In this document: positions 23,481 through 34,070 of the stretch, piece by piece
How positions within the stretch are numbered: position 1 is the stretch's first letter
Layout: each line of letters begins with the position of its first letter
Origin: Mixophyes australis
Taxonomy: Eukaryota; Chordata; Amphibia; Anura; Limnodynastidae
DNA length: 64,000 nt
Assembly (NCBI GenBank): GCA_036250195.1
Contig: JAVHZZ010000006.1
Location: forward strand, 156,538,224-156,602,223
Reading direction: 5' to 3'
Notes under the pieces: model-generated
Database searches by the model: none
Seen by the model: only the letters and a program-made list of their open reading frames with translations
Told to the model about the DNA's origin: nothing
Program-made: the position numbers and the translations under genes

Positions 23481-23484
23481 CAGA

Positions 23485-24870
23485 TGCAGACACTGTAATA
23501 ATAGAGCGGCCTCCTTCGCAAAGTCCTCAACCATTTGTAAATGTGAGGATGGGTAGTAGTAGTATTAGTGTTGATAATGATGTACACATAGAATTTGAGG
23601 ACACTACTATGGAACTTGCAAATGTGCAAGAGGATGAGGGGGATAATTGTGTATCTGAAAATTAATGTGTTGTACATGGACAAGATAGTGAGGAGAAGGA
23701 GGATGATTGTGAAGTAAGGCAGCCACCAATGTTACCACTGATGCCCATGATAAGCATATTAGCATGCAAGAAAAAGTACCCCTTTTGTTTGGAAATATTT
23801 TTATCTAAACCCAGACAACATTTGTCAAGACATCTGTAGCCTTTGTCAATTCAAAATAAGTAGAGGTAGGAAAGTTGATCATCTTTGCACCTCCTCCCTC
23901 ATACGTCTTTTGCATCAAGTTCATTCAAGTCATGGTTGCAAAAGTGGCAAATTGTGTATAGCAGCAAGCAGCCCAGCATCAGCTAGCAGCCGAATGGAGA
24001 GACTGCTGCAAGCCTCACTGGTGTCCACACGTTCATCATAAACCTCCTTATTATTAGTATATAGTCCTGCATCCAATTGTCAAATCCCAAATGACTCTCC
24101 TAATGCAATCCATGGTTTCGAAGAAACATCCTCGTACACTACAACTGCTGCTGACTGGTGGTGATAAATCGACACAGAAGGGCAGCAAGATGACTAGGCA
24201 TAATTTTACGTATTTATCTGTGAAGCAAGCGTTTGCAAGAGAAAACAGTCAGCATCCTGTATGAAGAATACAGTTTTTGCCAAAAACTACCAACAGAATG
24301 TGTAGGTTCCAGTGGGAATTAATTAATTTTGTGTTATGACGATCATGACATCAGTGATGAGGATCATGATGAGGATTTTGACATTGTCAGCAACATGGAG
24401 GATGACCACTGTTGGCCAAATTACCATTAGTAATTTGTAAAAAAATATTTAAACTGATATCTATTCTGTCCAGTTCATCGACCAATAACCAATATGTTCT
24501 CTCTTTTGTGGGGGCCCAACAAAGCAAGCACTTCAGTCACAAAAGTGTCAAAAGTGTCAACCCCTGTCACTTATGTGCTTGGTTTTTTAAACTATGTGCA
24601 TATCATGGATTACCTTCGGGTTTTGGTTTTGGTTTCGCCAAAACCGCCCTTGCGTGTTTTGGTTTTGGTTTTGTTTTGCTTTTTTTGACAAAATGCCACT
24701 TCTTGGTCGAAAATCACATAATTTTGCTATTATTTTGTACCTACATTATTATTAACCTCAATAACACTAATTTCCTGTCATTTCCAGTCAACTTTTAACA
24801 CCTCACAGGTCACAATATGATTTTTATATACTTTTGCCCAAAAGACTGTTGCATAGCTCACCCACAAGTA
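23485..24870 (+). pseudogene. hAT transposase N-terminal relic
   Basis: Translated pieces follow the order of the hAT copy at 34083: an acidic region (ELANVQEDEGDNC), a BED-type zinc finger region (FVWKYFYLNPDN, ICSLCQFKISRG) and serine-rich linker text. Frameshifts and stops are numerous. Near 24610-24690 lies gggttttggttttgg text resembling a hAT terminus in inverse orientation, so more than one broken copy may be joined here. The 47440-47530 and 53430-53560 segments are homologous to parts of it. Confidence 0.65.
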
Positions 24871-25243
24871 GTGGCAGTGTTCAGTGCTTCAACAGAAGTA
24901 ATCGGCCTTGAATTTGTTTTTCAAAGTCTCCACTCACATTGTATTGTGCCATAGCATTATTAGTAGGCCTGGCAGTGTTCTTTAAAGTGTACTGATATTG
25001 TACTGTGCCATCTATATGGATTCACATCAGTCGAGAAAAGACCAGGAGCACCAAGCAGTTGCTGGCACCAGTCCTGATGATAGGAATGCATGTAGGTCAT
25101 CTGCTAAAGCCTATGTTAAAGACTGAGGTGCATAGTGTTTTTAAAGTGAGGGAAACCAAATTGTAAAAAACCACAATTTTCCTTGGTAAATTAAAAAACA
25201 CCTGTAACCAAGGCAAAGTTAAATGGGGTAGGGACTGATGTGA

Positions 25244-25430
25244 GCTAACATAACTTATAACCATATCTTCTAACTAGCTACATAACTAACATAACTTATA
25301 ACTATATCTTCTAACTAGCTACATAACTAACATAACTTATAACTATATCTTATAACTATCTACCTAACTAACTAACATAACATATAACTATATCTTACAA
25401 CTATCTACATAACTAACATAACTTATAATG
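25244..25430. repeat. 41-45-bp AT-rich tandem repeat, five copies
   Basis: Successive taacataac(t/a)tataac starts near 25246, 25288, 25329, 25374 and 25415. The unit includes atatcttctaactagctac. It lies inside the hAT relic, between its 5' text and the transposase core. Confidence 0.8.
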
Positions 25431-25446
25431 GTTTCTGCATAGTTCT

Positions 25447-25500
25447 CATCTGCTCTGTACAGCGCAGCACAATTACTGGTGCTATATAATTAGCTGCTGC
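25447..25500 (+). mobile_element. L2-type tail fragment
   Basis: The text ctgtacagcgcagcacaatt and actggtgctatataa matches the L2-like 3' end pattern and is followed by a short gatgaggatgatgaca repeat, as is usual for these tails. Confidence 0.6.
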
Positions 25501-26367
25501 TGATGAGGATGATGACATGTACCCAAGTACGTCACATTTTTCCGCAGTAGACTACTCTGTGTATCAGCGGCTTCACTAAGAGACATACAGCTGACAATCT
25601 GTTACAAAAACTAAGGGATGTCATTGCAACATAGCTAATCCTGCTTTGTCTCTCAAGAGGATATGTGATTTCTGATAGCGACACCAATATTGTTAGAGCA
25701 TTGCAGCGGGGGGGGGGATTCCCTCACATTTCTTGTTTTGCTCACACAATCAACTTGGTGTTACAGAACTTTTAAAAAATGATGCTGTTTGTGTCCTGAA
25801 AAGTTAGGGTCATTTTTGGGATTCTGCAAAAGCATGTAGGAGAATGCAGCAGCTGCAAGAAGACTAGCATTTGAGGGAAATGTACTTTAGTCCAGCGAAG
25901 TAGTCACCTCTGAAACGAGTGCAGACACGGTTAGGTTGAGTCAAGTGATTGCCTTAATTATACTTTTTGAGAAGCAGCTAGAGAAATTTTACAGATGAAA
26001 TAAAAGTAAATCTGCTAACTATATTGTAATTGTAGATTAAGTACAATCGCCAGGATCCAAGAGCTATCAACATCTTGTAATGATGTCTACTCCTTCAGTT
26101 TCTCTGGCAACTGCTTCTTGGAAAAAACTTAGCTTTCCCAAGACACCCAGTGGTGATGCAGATGAGTCAGCACAACATTTTGACATTTGCTCTGCTGTAA
26201 AAGAATTGCCCAAAAATCGTGACCGTTCTGCCATAAAATGAACAACAAATTCCATAAGGAAGGCCATTATCGGCAATTACATCGAAGTACACAGATGTCA
26301 CTCACCAGACTGTGAGTGCTTCTTCCCGTATGTTTAGGAACCGTGGCCGTCCACCATCCTGAGGGTC

Positions 26368-26473
26368 TGCGCATGCGCAGCCCTTTCAAACCCTTCAGTA
26401 CCTGTTCCTTTAACTTAATTGGCAGATCAGGCAACACTCCCTATATTAAGCACCTGTGGTCAATACAACGTGG
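26368..26473 (+). promoter_or_regulatory. predicted LTR promoter: NRF-1 palindrome, TATA box, RNA start
   Basis: The palindrome tgcgcatgcgca (26368-26379) is a consensus NRF-1 site. A TATA-like tatattaa starts at 26442, 74 bases on, and the RNA start is predicted near 26472 (ggcctgatcttgg). Element A has the same site 75 bases before its TATA box. Function is inferred from motifs only. Confidence 0.55.
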
Positions 26474-26599
26474 CCTGATCTTGGAGTCTCATTCCCCATG
26501 AGCCTCTGAAGGTGTTCCTGTGTTTCCTTGTGTATTCAGCACTGCTGATTCCTGTGGTTTCCAGACCACTTCTACTCCTGTGGTTTCCAGACCACTTCA

Positions 26600-26990
26600 A
26601 CTCTCCTGAGTTTCATCGTGACTGTTAGCTGATTCCTATCCGCTGCCTCCGTGCACTACAGTCTTCAAACCACTTCAACTCTGCTGTGTTTCATCGTGAC
26701 TGTTAGCTGATTCCTATCCGCTGCCTCCGTGCACTACAGTCTTCAAACCACTTCAACTCTGCTGTGTTTCATCGTGACTGTTAGCTGATTCCTATCCGCT
26801 GCCCCCGTGCACTACAGTCTTCAAACCACTTCAACTCTGCTGTGTTTCATCGTGACTGTTAGCTGATTCCTATCCGCTGCCTCCGTGCACTACAGTCCTC
26901 AGACCACTTCACCCTCCTGTGTTTCATCGTGACTGTTTGGCTGATTCCTACCTGCTGCCTCCGTGCGCTTCAGTCTTCAGTTCATCTCAT
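26600..26990. repeat. 78-bp tandem repeat in the solo LTR, five copies
   Basis: The start tttcatcgtgactgttagct recurs at 26611, 26689, 26767, 26845 and 26922, spacings 78, 78, 78 and 77. Three central units are almost identical; decayed units continue to about 27250. Confidence 0.92.
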
Positions 26991-27739
26991 CTCTCCCGTG
27001 TTCCTCGAGACTGCTACAGCTGATTCCTATCCGCTGCTCTCCGTGCTCAACTGTTCCAGCTCAGCTCTGCTCTCCCGTGTTTCATCGTGTCTGCACCTGC
27101 TGGTTGCTATCCGCTACCTCCGTGTACCTGCAGAGTCCTGCTGGCTGCTACTCCTCAGTTCTACTCGTGTCTACAACAGCTGATCCGCTCTCCGTGCTTC
27201 TCAAGTGTTCCTGCTGGTCTCTACTCCCCGTCTGCATCGGATCTGCGCCTCACTGCTTTCATCTCGTCTAGACCATCGCTACTCTTCAGGGCCCTCCAGG
27301 AGTCCAGTTCTACATACTACTGCTTCCTGAGTATTTGTTCCCCTGCTGGTCTACCTACCTGTGCGCTGCACCTACTTGATTACCGCTTCACCCTCCAGGG
27401 ACTTCGCATCCTGCCGGCCTTCAGCCGTTCAGGTATCTCTGCACTCCTGTCTGACAGCCTGCTCCTGAACCACGGTATGCATACTTCTCATTGACTGTGC
27501 TGGTGTATTGCATATCTTGCTGGACTGAGTTGTTCTCCTCTGGAGTTTACTATCCGCTGAGACTATTGCCATCATTGACTGTGTTATCTTTTGCCCGGAT
27601 AGTTCCTGTGACCTTCTATTATTGCAGTGCTGTTCAGTCATTACTATATTGTGCATGTCATTGTGTATCAAGTTCAAGGTGCCCGTGTATCCTCTGTATT
27701 GCAGTCTCTCCCCGTGCTCCTCCTCACATATATATTCAG

Positions 27740-28000
27740 TGGTACAACTTGCTAGAGGCAGACCACTGATCCCTGTTTCCTGTGTCACCTGTTCCAGTAT
27801 CCTCTCACATAGCAGTGGTACAACTTGCTAACGCAGACCACTGACTTCCCGGATACCTCCACTTGGATTCCATTCCTTCACCCAGACAGCGGTACAACTT
27901 GCTAACCGCAGATCGCTGACTCTCATCACCTCCTCGTTTCTGTTGGACATTCCTCCTCACTATAGCAGTGGTACAACTTGCTACCGCAGACCACTGACTA
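27740..28000. repeat. ggtacaacttgcta repeat, four diverged units
   Basis: Units of about 65-80 bases contain agtggtacaacttgcta and cagaccactgac. The two pieces are themselves an inverted pair (agtggt/accact), so each unit could fold as a small hairpin in the LTR transcript. Confidence 0.75.
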
Positions 28001-29502
28001 CCCTCACGTGTCCTTTGTCCATACAGTTCCTCGTGTATTACTACATATATATTACCAGTGCTGCTAGTCATAGACTTTCCTGAGCATCTCTATCATCTGC
28101 TGTCTCCTGTTCCGTGATCACCCTGCTACCAGAGTACCATATTACCACCTATACTGCTCTGGTAAGCTTATCACCTGGTGATCCCTGGGTAAAGACTCCT
28201 AGTGCCCGTGACAACAGACTTCTATGATTGTGGATTCCAGCGGGGATGAATTACTACTGTTTGAGGAAGATGTACACAATGATGAGGGTGATTATGATGA
28301 CAGTGTAGATTGCAGCAGGGGCTGAAATCTAGCTAAGAGAAGAGAGCTAACTGCTGCTGGTATGCCTGGTAATATTTTGGGTAGAATGGCATGTTGGCAA
28401 TTTTATGTTTTTCTACAGTAAACTTTCACCTTTTTTAGAGAGTTTTTTTTTTCTTTAAATGGTACAAGATTTTTATATACATTTTTGTTTCCCTGACTTA
28501 AAAACAGTATGCATTTGAACATATCCTTCACCTGTCCTGCAACACACACCTTGGTCCACATTGCCCCTTCATTACTTCACTCACCTCTAGTGAACACTCA
28601 TGAAGTTTTTTTCTATTTAAATTCAATAATTTTAAGAGCCTCACCCTGTTACCAGAAAGTAAAAGGACACACATCTTCCAATCATCTTTCCTAACTTTCT
28701 TCCTCCCTGCTTCCATTAGCTGGTGATATATCACCTAATCCAGGACCCTCACACTTCTCCCACACACATATATCTGAACGCTACAGAAATCCGGCAAACC
28801 TCAAACGCATCACCTGTCTCCCATCTATTCCAAAGTTCTTTAAATGTGCCCTTTGGAATGCACGATCTGTGTGTAACAAACTTATCTCCATACACAATAT
28901 CTTCCTCTGAAATAACCTCAACCTTCTGATAATAACAGAAAAATGGCTCACGCAATCACGCAATCAGATACTGCCTGCCCTGCAGCCCTTTCACATGGTG
29001 GTCTCCATTTCACCCACACTCCCAAACCCTGAGGGAGACAAGGAGGTGGGGTTGGACTACTTCTCTCCCCACATTGCATATTCACAATTCTACCAAATGT
29101 CCCATCCTTTGAAGTACATATTGTTAGGATTTTTAACCCATTCTCTATGCGTATTGCTGCCATCTATCACCCCCCTGGACCACAGCAACAATTTCTTGAA
29201 CTTTTCTCTGCATGGCTTCCTCATTTCTTACCTTCTGACATCCCCACCATCATCATGGGTGATTTCAACATCCCTATTACTAATCTATGTTCCAAATGCT
29301 GCTTCCAAATAACTCTCTCTGTCATGGTTTGTTATTCTGGACTCTGGATCCGTTCAATAGGTGTTATAGGAACGGATCCTCGGGGAGTGAGAGTATGGTA
29401 ACACACTGGCAAGTGGTAGTAGTAGCCCGAGGGTCAACAGATGCAGGATAAAAGTACAATCAGCGGTTTAATGATGACTGGATGAATTAACAGGAAAGTC
29501 TT

Positions 29503-29503
<1 letters not shown>

Positions 29504-29543
<40 letters not shown>
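29504..29543. repeat. (TA)n microsatellite
   Basis: About 19 perfect TA units inside the insert. Confidence 0.95.
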
Positions 29544-29545
<2 letters not shown>

Positions 29546-30003
29546 CACGAGGAGCGTAGTACAAGGTGGGCGGAGCCACCGGCAATATCATATGCAATGT
29601 GAACAATCAGCATGTAATATAGATATGGCATAGAATGAACAGTCCAGCAATAAGGTGGAAAGAATAAGGCAGCAGGTATATGGTATCACAATAGAGCAGC
29701 ACACATCAGAGGAAAGAGTAACAGTCCAGTTAGCAATATAATCACACTAGATGCGGCAGGGATCCGGTACCATACAATGCCTTAATACTTTCATTAATAC
29801 ATGAACAGTTCAGCCAGAGAAGAGAACAACAAGCAGCTTGATGATACGACCTGTAGTCCTACTGAGCCACAGAGGCCAATGCGGAGAAGATGAAGCTTGA
29901 ACAGGACGACTCAGACAGATGATTTGAAACAGTAGAATAGTAGCCTGACGAAGTCAGGTGTGGTTTATTAAACAGTCCAGTCCTAGGATCAGTGATACAG
30001 TGG

Positions 30004-30612
30004 AGGCAGGTGTAGCTTGAGCAGTATAGCCCGTGGAGTAGCACACAGCGGAGACAGGTGCAGCTTGAGCGGTATAACCTGTGGATTAACACACAGCGGA
30101 GTTGGTTGCAGCTTGAGCGATATAGCCCGTGGTGTAGCACACAGCAGAGACAGTTGTAGCTTGAGCAGTATAGCCCGTGGAATAGCAACACAGCAGAGGC
30201 AGGTGCAGCTTGAGCGGTATAGCCCGTGGAATAGCAACACAGCAGAGGCAGGTGCAGATTGAGCAGTACAGCCCGTGGAGTAGCAACACAGCAGAGGCAG
30301 GTGCAGCTTGAGCGGTATAGCCCGTGGAGTAGCAACACAGCAGAGGCAGGTGCAGATTGAGCTGTATAGCCCGTGGAGTATCACACAGCAGAGACAGGTG
30401 CAGCTTGAGCTGTATAGTCCGTGGAGTAGCACACAGCAGAGGCAGGTGCAGCTTGAGCTGTATAGCCTGTGGAGTATCACACAGCAGAGACAGGTGCAGA
30501 TTGAGCTGTATAGCCCGTGGAGTATCACACAGCAGAGGCAGGTGCAGCTTGAGCTGTATAGTCCGTGGAGTAGCACACAGCAGAGGCAGGTGCAGCTTGA
30601 GCTGTATAGCCC
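30004..30612. repeat. 48-49-bp minisatellite, 12-13 copies
   Basis: The unit is gcagcttgagc(a/t)gtatagcc followed by cgtggagta(g/t)c(a)acacagcagaggcaggt. Starts fall at 30016, 30064, 30112 and 30160 (spacing 48) and then near 30209, 30258 and 30307 (spacing 49, one extra a). Because 48 is divisible by three, all six frames stay open for long stretches, giving leucine- and cysteine-rich pseudo-proteins up to 195 residues that are not genes. Confidence 0.93.
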
Positions 30613-30700
30613 CAGGGCCGGATTTACCGCTAGGCAACCTAGGCACCTGCCTAGGGCCTAGCGGCTCTCGGGGGGCCCAGCTGGGTGGGACAAAAGCAAA
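30613..30700. mobile_element. hAT MITE left end fragment
   Basis: It starts cagggccggatttaccgc, the inverse of the right end at 14638-14915, followed by taggcaacctaggc and ggggggccc. It stops at a poly-A run where LINE sequence resumes; the right half is missing. Confidence 0.7.
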
Positions 30701-33214
30701 TTGAAAAAAAAAAAATTATTATCAACTCTATTAATTTTCAACAGTTTTCCAGCTCTATTCAACACCTTCTCTCCCCAATTTCTACATTCTCCTTCCCTGA
30801 TAGGGCAGTACTTCATTTTCACCAAACCTTAGCAACTGCCCTTGATCAAGTGGCTCCAGTAACTCTTCATACTCTGCGTAGACTTAGTTTTCAACCGTGG
30901 CACACTATAGTAACTTGAAATCTACAAAAACTTTCTCTTAAGCAGAATGTCACTGGCGTAAATATTGTACCTCTAATGATTTCATCACATATACTGCTAT
31001 CTACCACTTCTATAGAAATACTCTGGACACTGCAAAACAAAAATACTTCCAATTTCTCTTCTATGGTCAGGCTTCTAACCCCAAACGCCGTTTTAACACA
31101 TTTAAATCTCTTCTAAATCCTCCCACCCCAAACCCTCCGACTACTATCAGTGCCCAGGATCTTGTTTCCTATTTCAAGGACAGAATTGAGAAGATCAGAC
31201 TTGAAATGGTATCTTCTCCCTCGACAAGCAATGAGCTCAATTCCTTTGTAGCACCCTCTGACACTCTCTCCTCATTTGATCCCACAAATGAAGAGGAAGT
31301 TTCTTATCTTCCTACTCTACCTCCTGTCCTCTTGATCCCATATCCTCACAAATTGGTAGGTCCCTGTCTTCTGTTATGATACCGCCTCCAACTAAAATCT
31401 GTAATCTCTCTCTCTCTCTACTGGTATCTTTTCATCACTATTCAAGCACGCAGTGATTACTTTTACTATTACTATTCTTGAAAAAACAAAATTCTGACCC
31501 AAACCCCCTCTCAAATTACCGCCCCATCTCCCAGCTCCCATGCCTCTCCAAACTTTTCGAGAGAATTGCTGACAGTCGCCTCACACACTTTCTTACAGCA
31601 AACAACCTACTGGATTCTCTTCAGTCAGGCATTCGCGCGCAACACTCCACAGAGACTGCGCTGACCAAGGTTGTCAATGATTTCATCACAGCAAAAACTA
31701 AAGGCCATTACTCTCTTCTAATTCTCCTGGATCTCTCTGCTGCATTTGAAACTGTTGACCACTCTCTCCTCATACAAATGCTACAATCCCTAGGTCTTGA
31801 AGGCACAGTCCTATCCTGGATCTCATCCTACTTGTCTAATCGCTCTTTCAGTGTTAATTTCTCTGGATCCACTTCTGCTCCATTTCCTTTATAAGTTGGA
31901 GTATCACAAGACTCATTTATAGGTCCTATGCTATTATCTATCTACACCACTTCTCTTGGAAAACGAATAAAGTCCTTTGGATTTCAGTATTATATCTATG
32001 CGGATGATACACAAATCTATCTATCCTCTCCTGATCTCTCTCCATCTGTGTTGTCTCGTCTTACTGACTGTCTTTCTGCAATTTCATCATGGATGTCTTC
32101 TCACCAACTCAAACTCAATCTTTCAAAAACCGAATTAATAATATTCCCTCCCAAAAACAGAAGCTTCCTGCCTGACATTTCTATTTCTGTTGATAACATG
32201 ACCATAAATCCCACCCCGCAAGCTTGCTGCCTAGGTGTAATCCTTGACTCACAGCTATCCTTTGTTCCCCACGTCGGCTGTATATCTAAATCATGTTACA
32301 TACATCTAAGAAACATTTCCAGAATATGCACATATGTCACACAAGACACTGCTAAAAACTTAATTCATGCACTCATTATCTCCCGCATCGACTATTGCAA
32401 TTTCCTCCTTATTGGTCTTCCCTAAATCAGACTTGAACCCCTACAATCTATTTTGCACACAGCAGCTAGATTTATTTTCCTTCCTCTGCTGAGCCACTCT
32501 GTCAGTCCCTACATTGGCTGCCTCATTTTCAATGAATCCAATATAAAATTCTTCTACTAGCATACAAGGCCATCAACAAATTTGCACTAACATACATCTC
32601 CTCCATTGTCTCAAAATATCTACCAACTTGACACCTCCATTCTGCACAAAACCTGCATCTCTCTTCCACACTAATCACAGCCTACCATTCTCGATTAGAG
32701 GACTTTTTTCAGGCTGCACCCACTTTGTGGAATTCAAACCCTCTCACAATAAGACTTTCCTCTAGTCTTCAATCCTTCAAGCATTTTCTGAAAACCCACC
32801 TCTTCAGACAAACTCATGATATTTCTCAACCACTATCTTAATCTCCCTAGGTTACCCTATTACCACCCTCTACATAGCTAACACAAGACAACAACCCTCC
32901 GACCAACATTGCTGTGTGACTGAGCATATAGCACACTAAATACTTTTTAGCTTTGCATTCTAGCTGGACCAATGTGCAATATGATGTAGCACGTGCCCTT
33001 GTGTATCAAAGTCCTCTTGTCCCTTAGATTGTAAGCTGCGAGCAGGGCCCTCTTACCTCTCTTTCTGTATGCATTACCCAGTATTGTTCCCAATTGTAAA
33101 GAGTTACGAAGTTTGCTGGCACTATAGAAATAAATGTTGTTAATGATGATGATGATTTATTACACCCATTTAATAGTGTGCCCTTTTTTGTCTCATCATC
33201 TGCTGAATAATGTC

Positions 33215-33414
33215 TACTGATGCAGATGTTGTCCGTCTAATGAGTCTCTCCAATGTATTTGCTGCTGACTCTCTCCAATGTATTGCTGCTGACCCTCTAC
33301 AATGTATTTCTGGTGAACCTCTCAAATATATTGCTGCTGACCCACTTCAATGTATTGCTGCCGACCCTCCCCAATGTATTTGCTGCTGACCTTCTCAAAA
33401 GTATTAGTGCTAAC
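33215..33414. repeat. 24-28-bp minisatellite, left part
   Basis: The unit is tctccaatgtattgctgctgac with small indels. It resumes at 47041 on the far side of the hAT element, so one array was split by that insertion. The lead-in (gtctactgatgcagatgttgtccgtctaatg) resembles 54540-54570, so the array belongs to an older dispersed unit. Confidence 0.85.
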
Positions 33415-33760
33415 TAGAGATGGGCGGGTCCGGTTCCCTGAGAACCGAACCCACCCGAACTTTGGCTATCTGAGTACCGAGCGGAGCTCGGTACTCTCCC
33501 GCCCACTCCGAATCGAAATCGAGGCCGAACGCCATCGTGACGTCGTCGGATCTCGGGGCTCGGTTCTCGCGATACTTGAAGATTATAAATACACGACTCC
33601 ACAGCAATCCATCGTCATTTGACGGAGGGAGAGAGCAGGGTGTAGTCACAGGCTGATTAGAGCAGGGACAGAGAATAAAATATACTTCTTGCAATTGCTC
33701 TAACAAAAATCGCTAGAGAAGAGAGGAGGATAGAGGTTTATAACTTTGTTTTAATATTTG

Positions 33761-34070
33761 GCACTCCCAGTGCTTTTGGGGTGTCCCCCATAATTGTGCA
33801 TAAATATTTCTGGCTGTCAAAAGTCAGATCTGTCAGCAGAATCTTACCAAATAATTTTTAGCACTCCTCAGTGCTTTTGGGGTGTCCCCCCTAATTGTGC
33901 ATAAATATTTCTGGCTGTCAAAAGTCATATCTGTCAGCAGTATCTACCAAATAATTTTTAGCACTCAGTGCTTTTGGGGTGTCCCCCATAATTGTGCATA
34001 AATATTTCTGGCTATCAAAAGTCATATCTGTCAGCAGTATCTACCAAATAATTTTTACCACTACAAGTGC
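33761..34070 (+). repeat. about 97-101-bp tandem repeat in the hAT 5' region
   Basis: Three full units and a partial fourth, starting gcactc..cagtgcttttgggg at 33761, 33861 and 33961. Each contains gtcccccataattgtgcata and ctgtcagcag. It lies between the left terminus and the transposase start, so it could hold repeated transposase-binding sites or form the promoter; neither is shown. Confidence 0.88.

Larger units (their letters stand above)
26296..28213 (+). repeat. solo gypsy-type LTR, 1.9 kb, with 5-bp duplication
   Basis: It begins tgtcactcacc and ends gtgcccgtgaca. Identical acaga lies at 26291-26295 and 28214-28218. No internal region remains, so it arose by LTR-LTR recombination. The LTR is unusually long because of internal tandem repeats (78-base units at 26600-26990, and ggtacaacttgcta...cagaccactgac units at 27740-28000). 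It interrupts a hAT transposase relic. It shares an NRF-1-like site and TATA layout with element A's LTR. Confidence 0.88.
24890..28440 (+). pseudogene. second hAT transposase relic, split by a solo LTR
   Basis: The 5' part at 24985-25225 matches the start of the copy at 61500-61720 (gctggcaccagtc, tcatctgctaaagcc). The core at 25540-26290 aligns with 35640-36600: tcagcggcttcactaa, gctgacaatctgttac, gtgatttctgatagcgac and tttgctcacacaatcaactt. After the solo LTR it resumes at 28219 with the acidic C-terminal tail (gggatgaattactac, gatgagggtgat) seen at 45910-45960 in the complete copy. Stops and frameshifts throughout. Confidence 0.75.
29322..30612. mobile_element. LTR-like insert in the LINE, internally repetitive
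   Basis: It begins tgtcatggtttgttattctg, a TGTCA start like the gypsy LTRs nearby. It includes a (TA)n tract and a large 48-bp minisatellite. No TGACA end or target duplication could be fixed, because the right border is obscured by a CAGGGC-type MITE end at 30613. A solo LTR is the likeliest identity, by analogy with 26296-28213. Confidence 0.45.
28500..33157 (+). pseudogene. L2-type non-LTR retrotransposon, decayed and interrupted
   Basis: A 5' part encodes an AP-endonuclease-like domain: ALWNARSVCNKL at 28850-28890, then TEKWL, IYHPPGP and IIMGDFNIP (29150-29280). The reverse transcriptase follows at 31478-32425: NPLSNYRPISQLPCLSKLFE, LLDLSAAFETVDH with catalytic Asp, [13 protein letters not shown] with the YADD motif, and [11 protein letters not shown]. 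It ends with the family 3' tail (tgtaaagagttacga, ggcactatagaaataaatg) and a short (gat)n run. Stops and frameshifts are scattered in both domains. A 1.4-kb insertion (29322-30700) separates endonuclease from RT. Copying in a live element is by target-primed reverse transcription. Confidence 0.87.

Noticed and set aside
27087..27494. 135-residue Ser/Cys/Leu-rich plus-strand frame
   Set aside because: Lies inside the repetitive solo LTR with overlapping frames on both strands and no domain.
29859..30704. Open frames of 115-195 residues on both strands
   Set aside because: By-products of a 48-bp tandem unit whose length is divisible by three.
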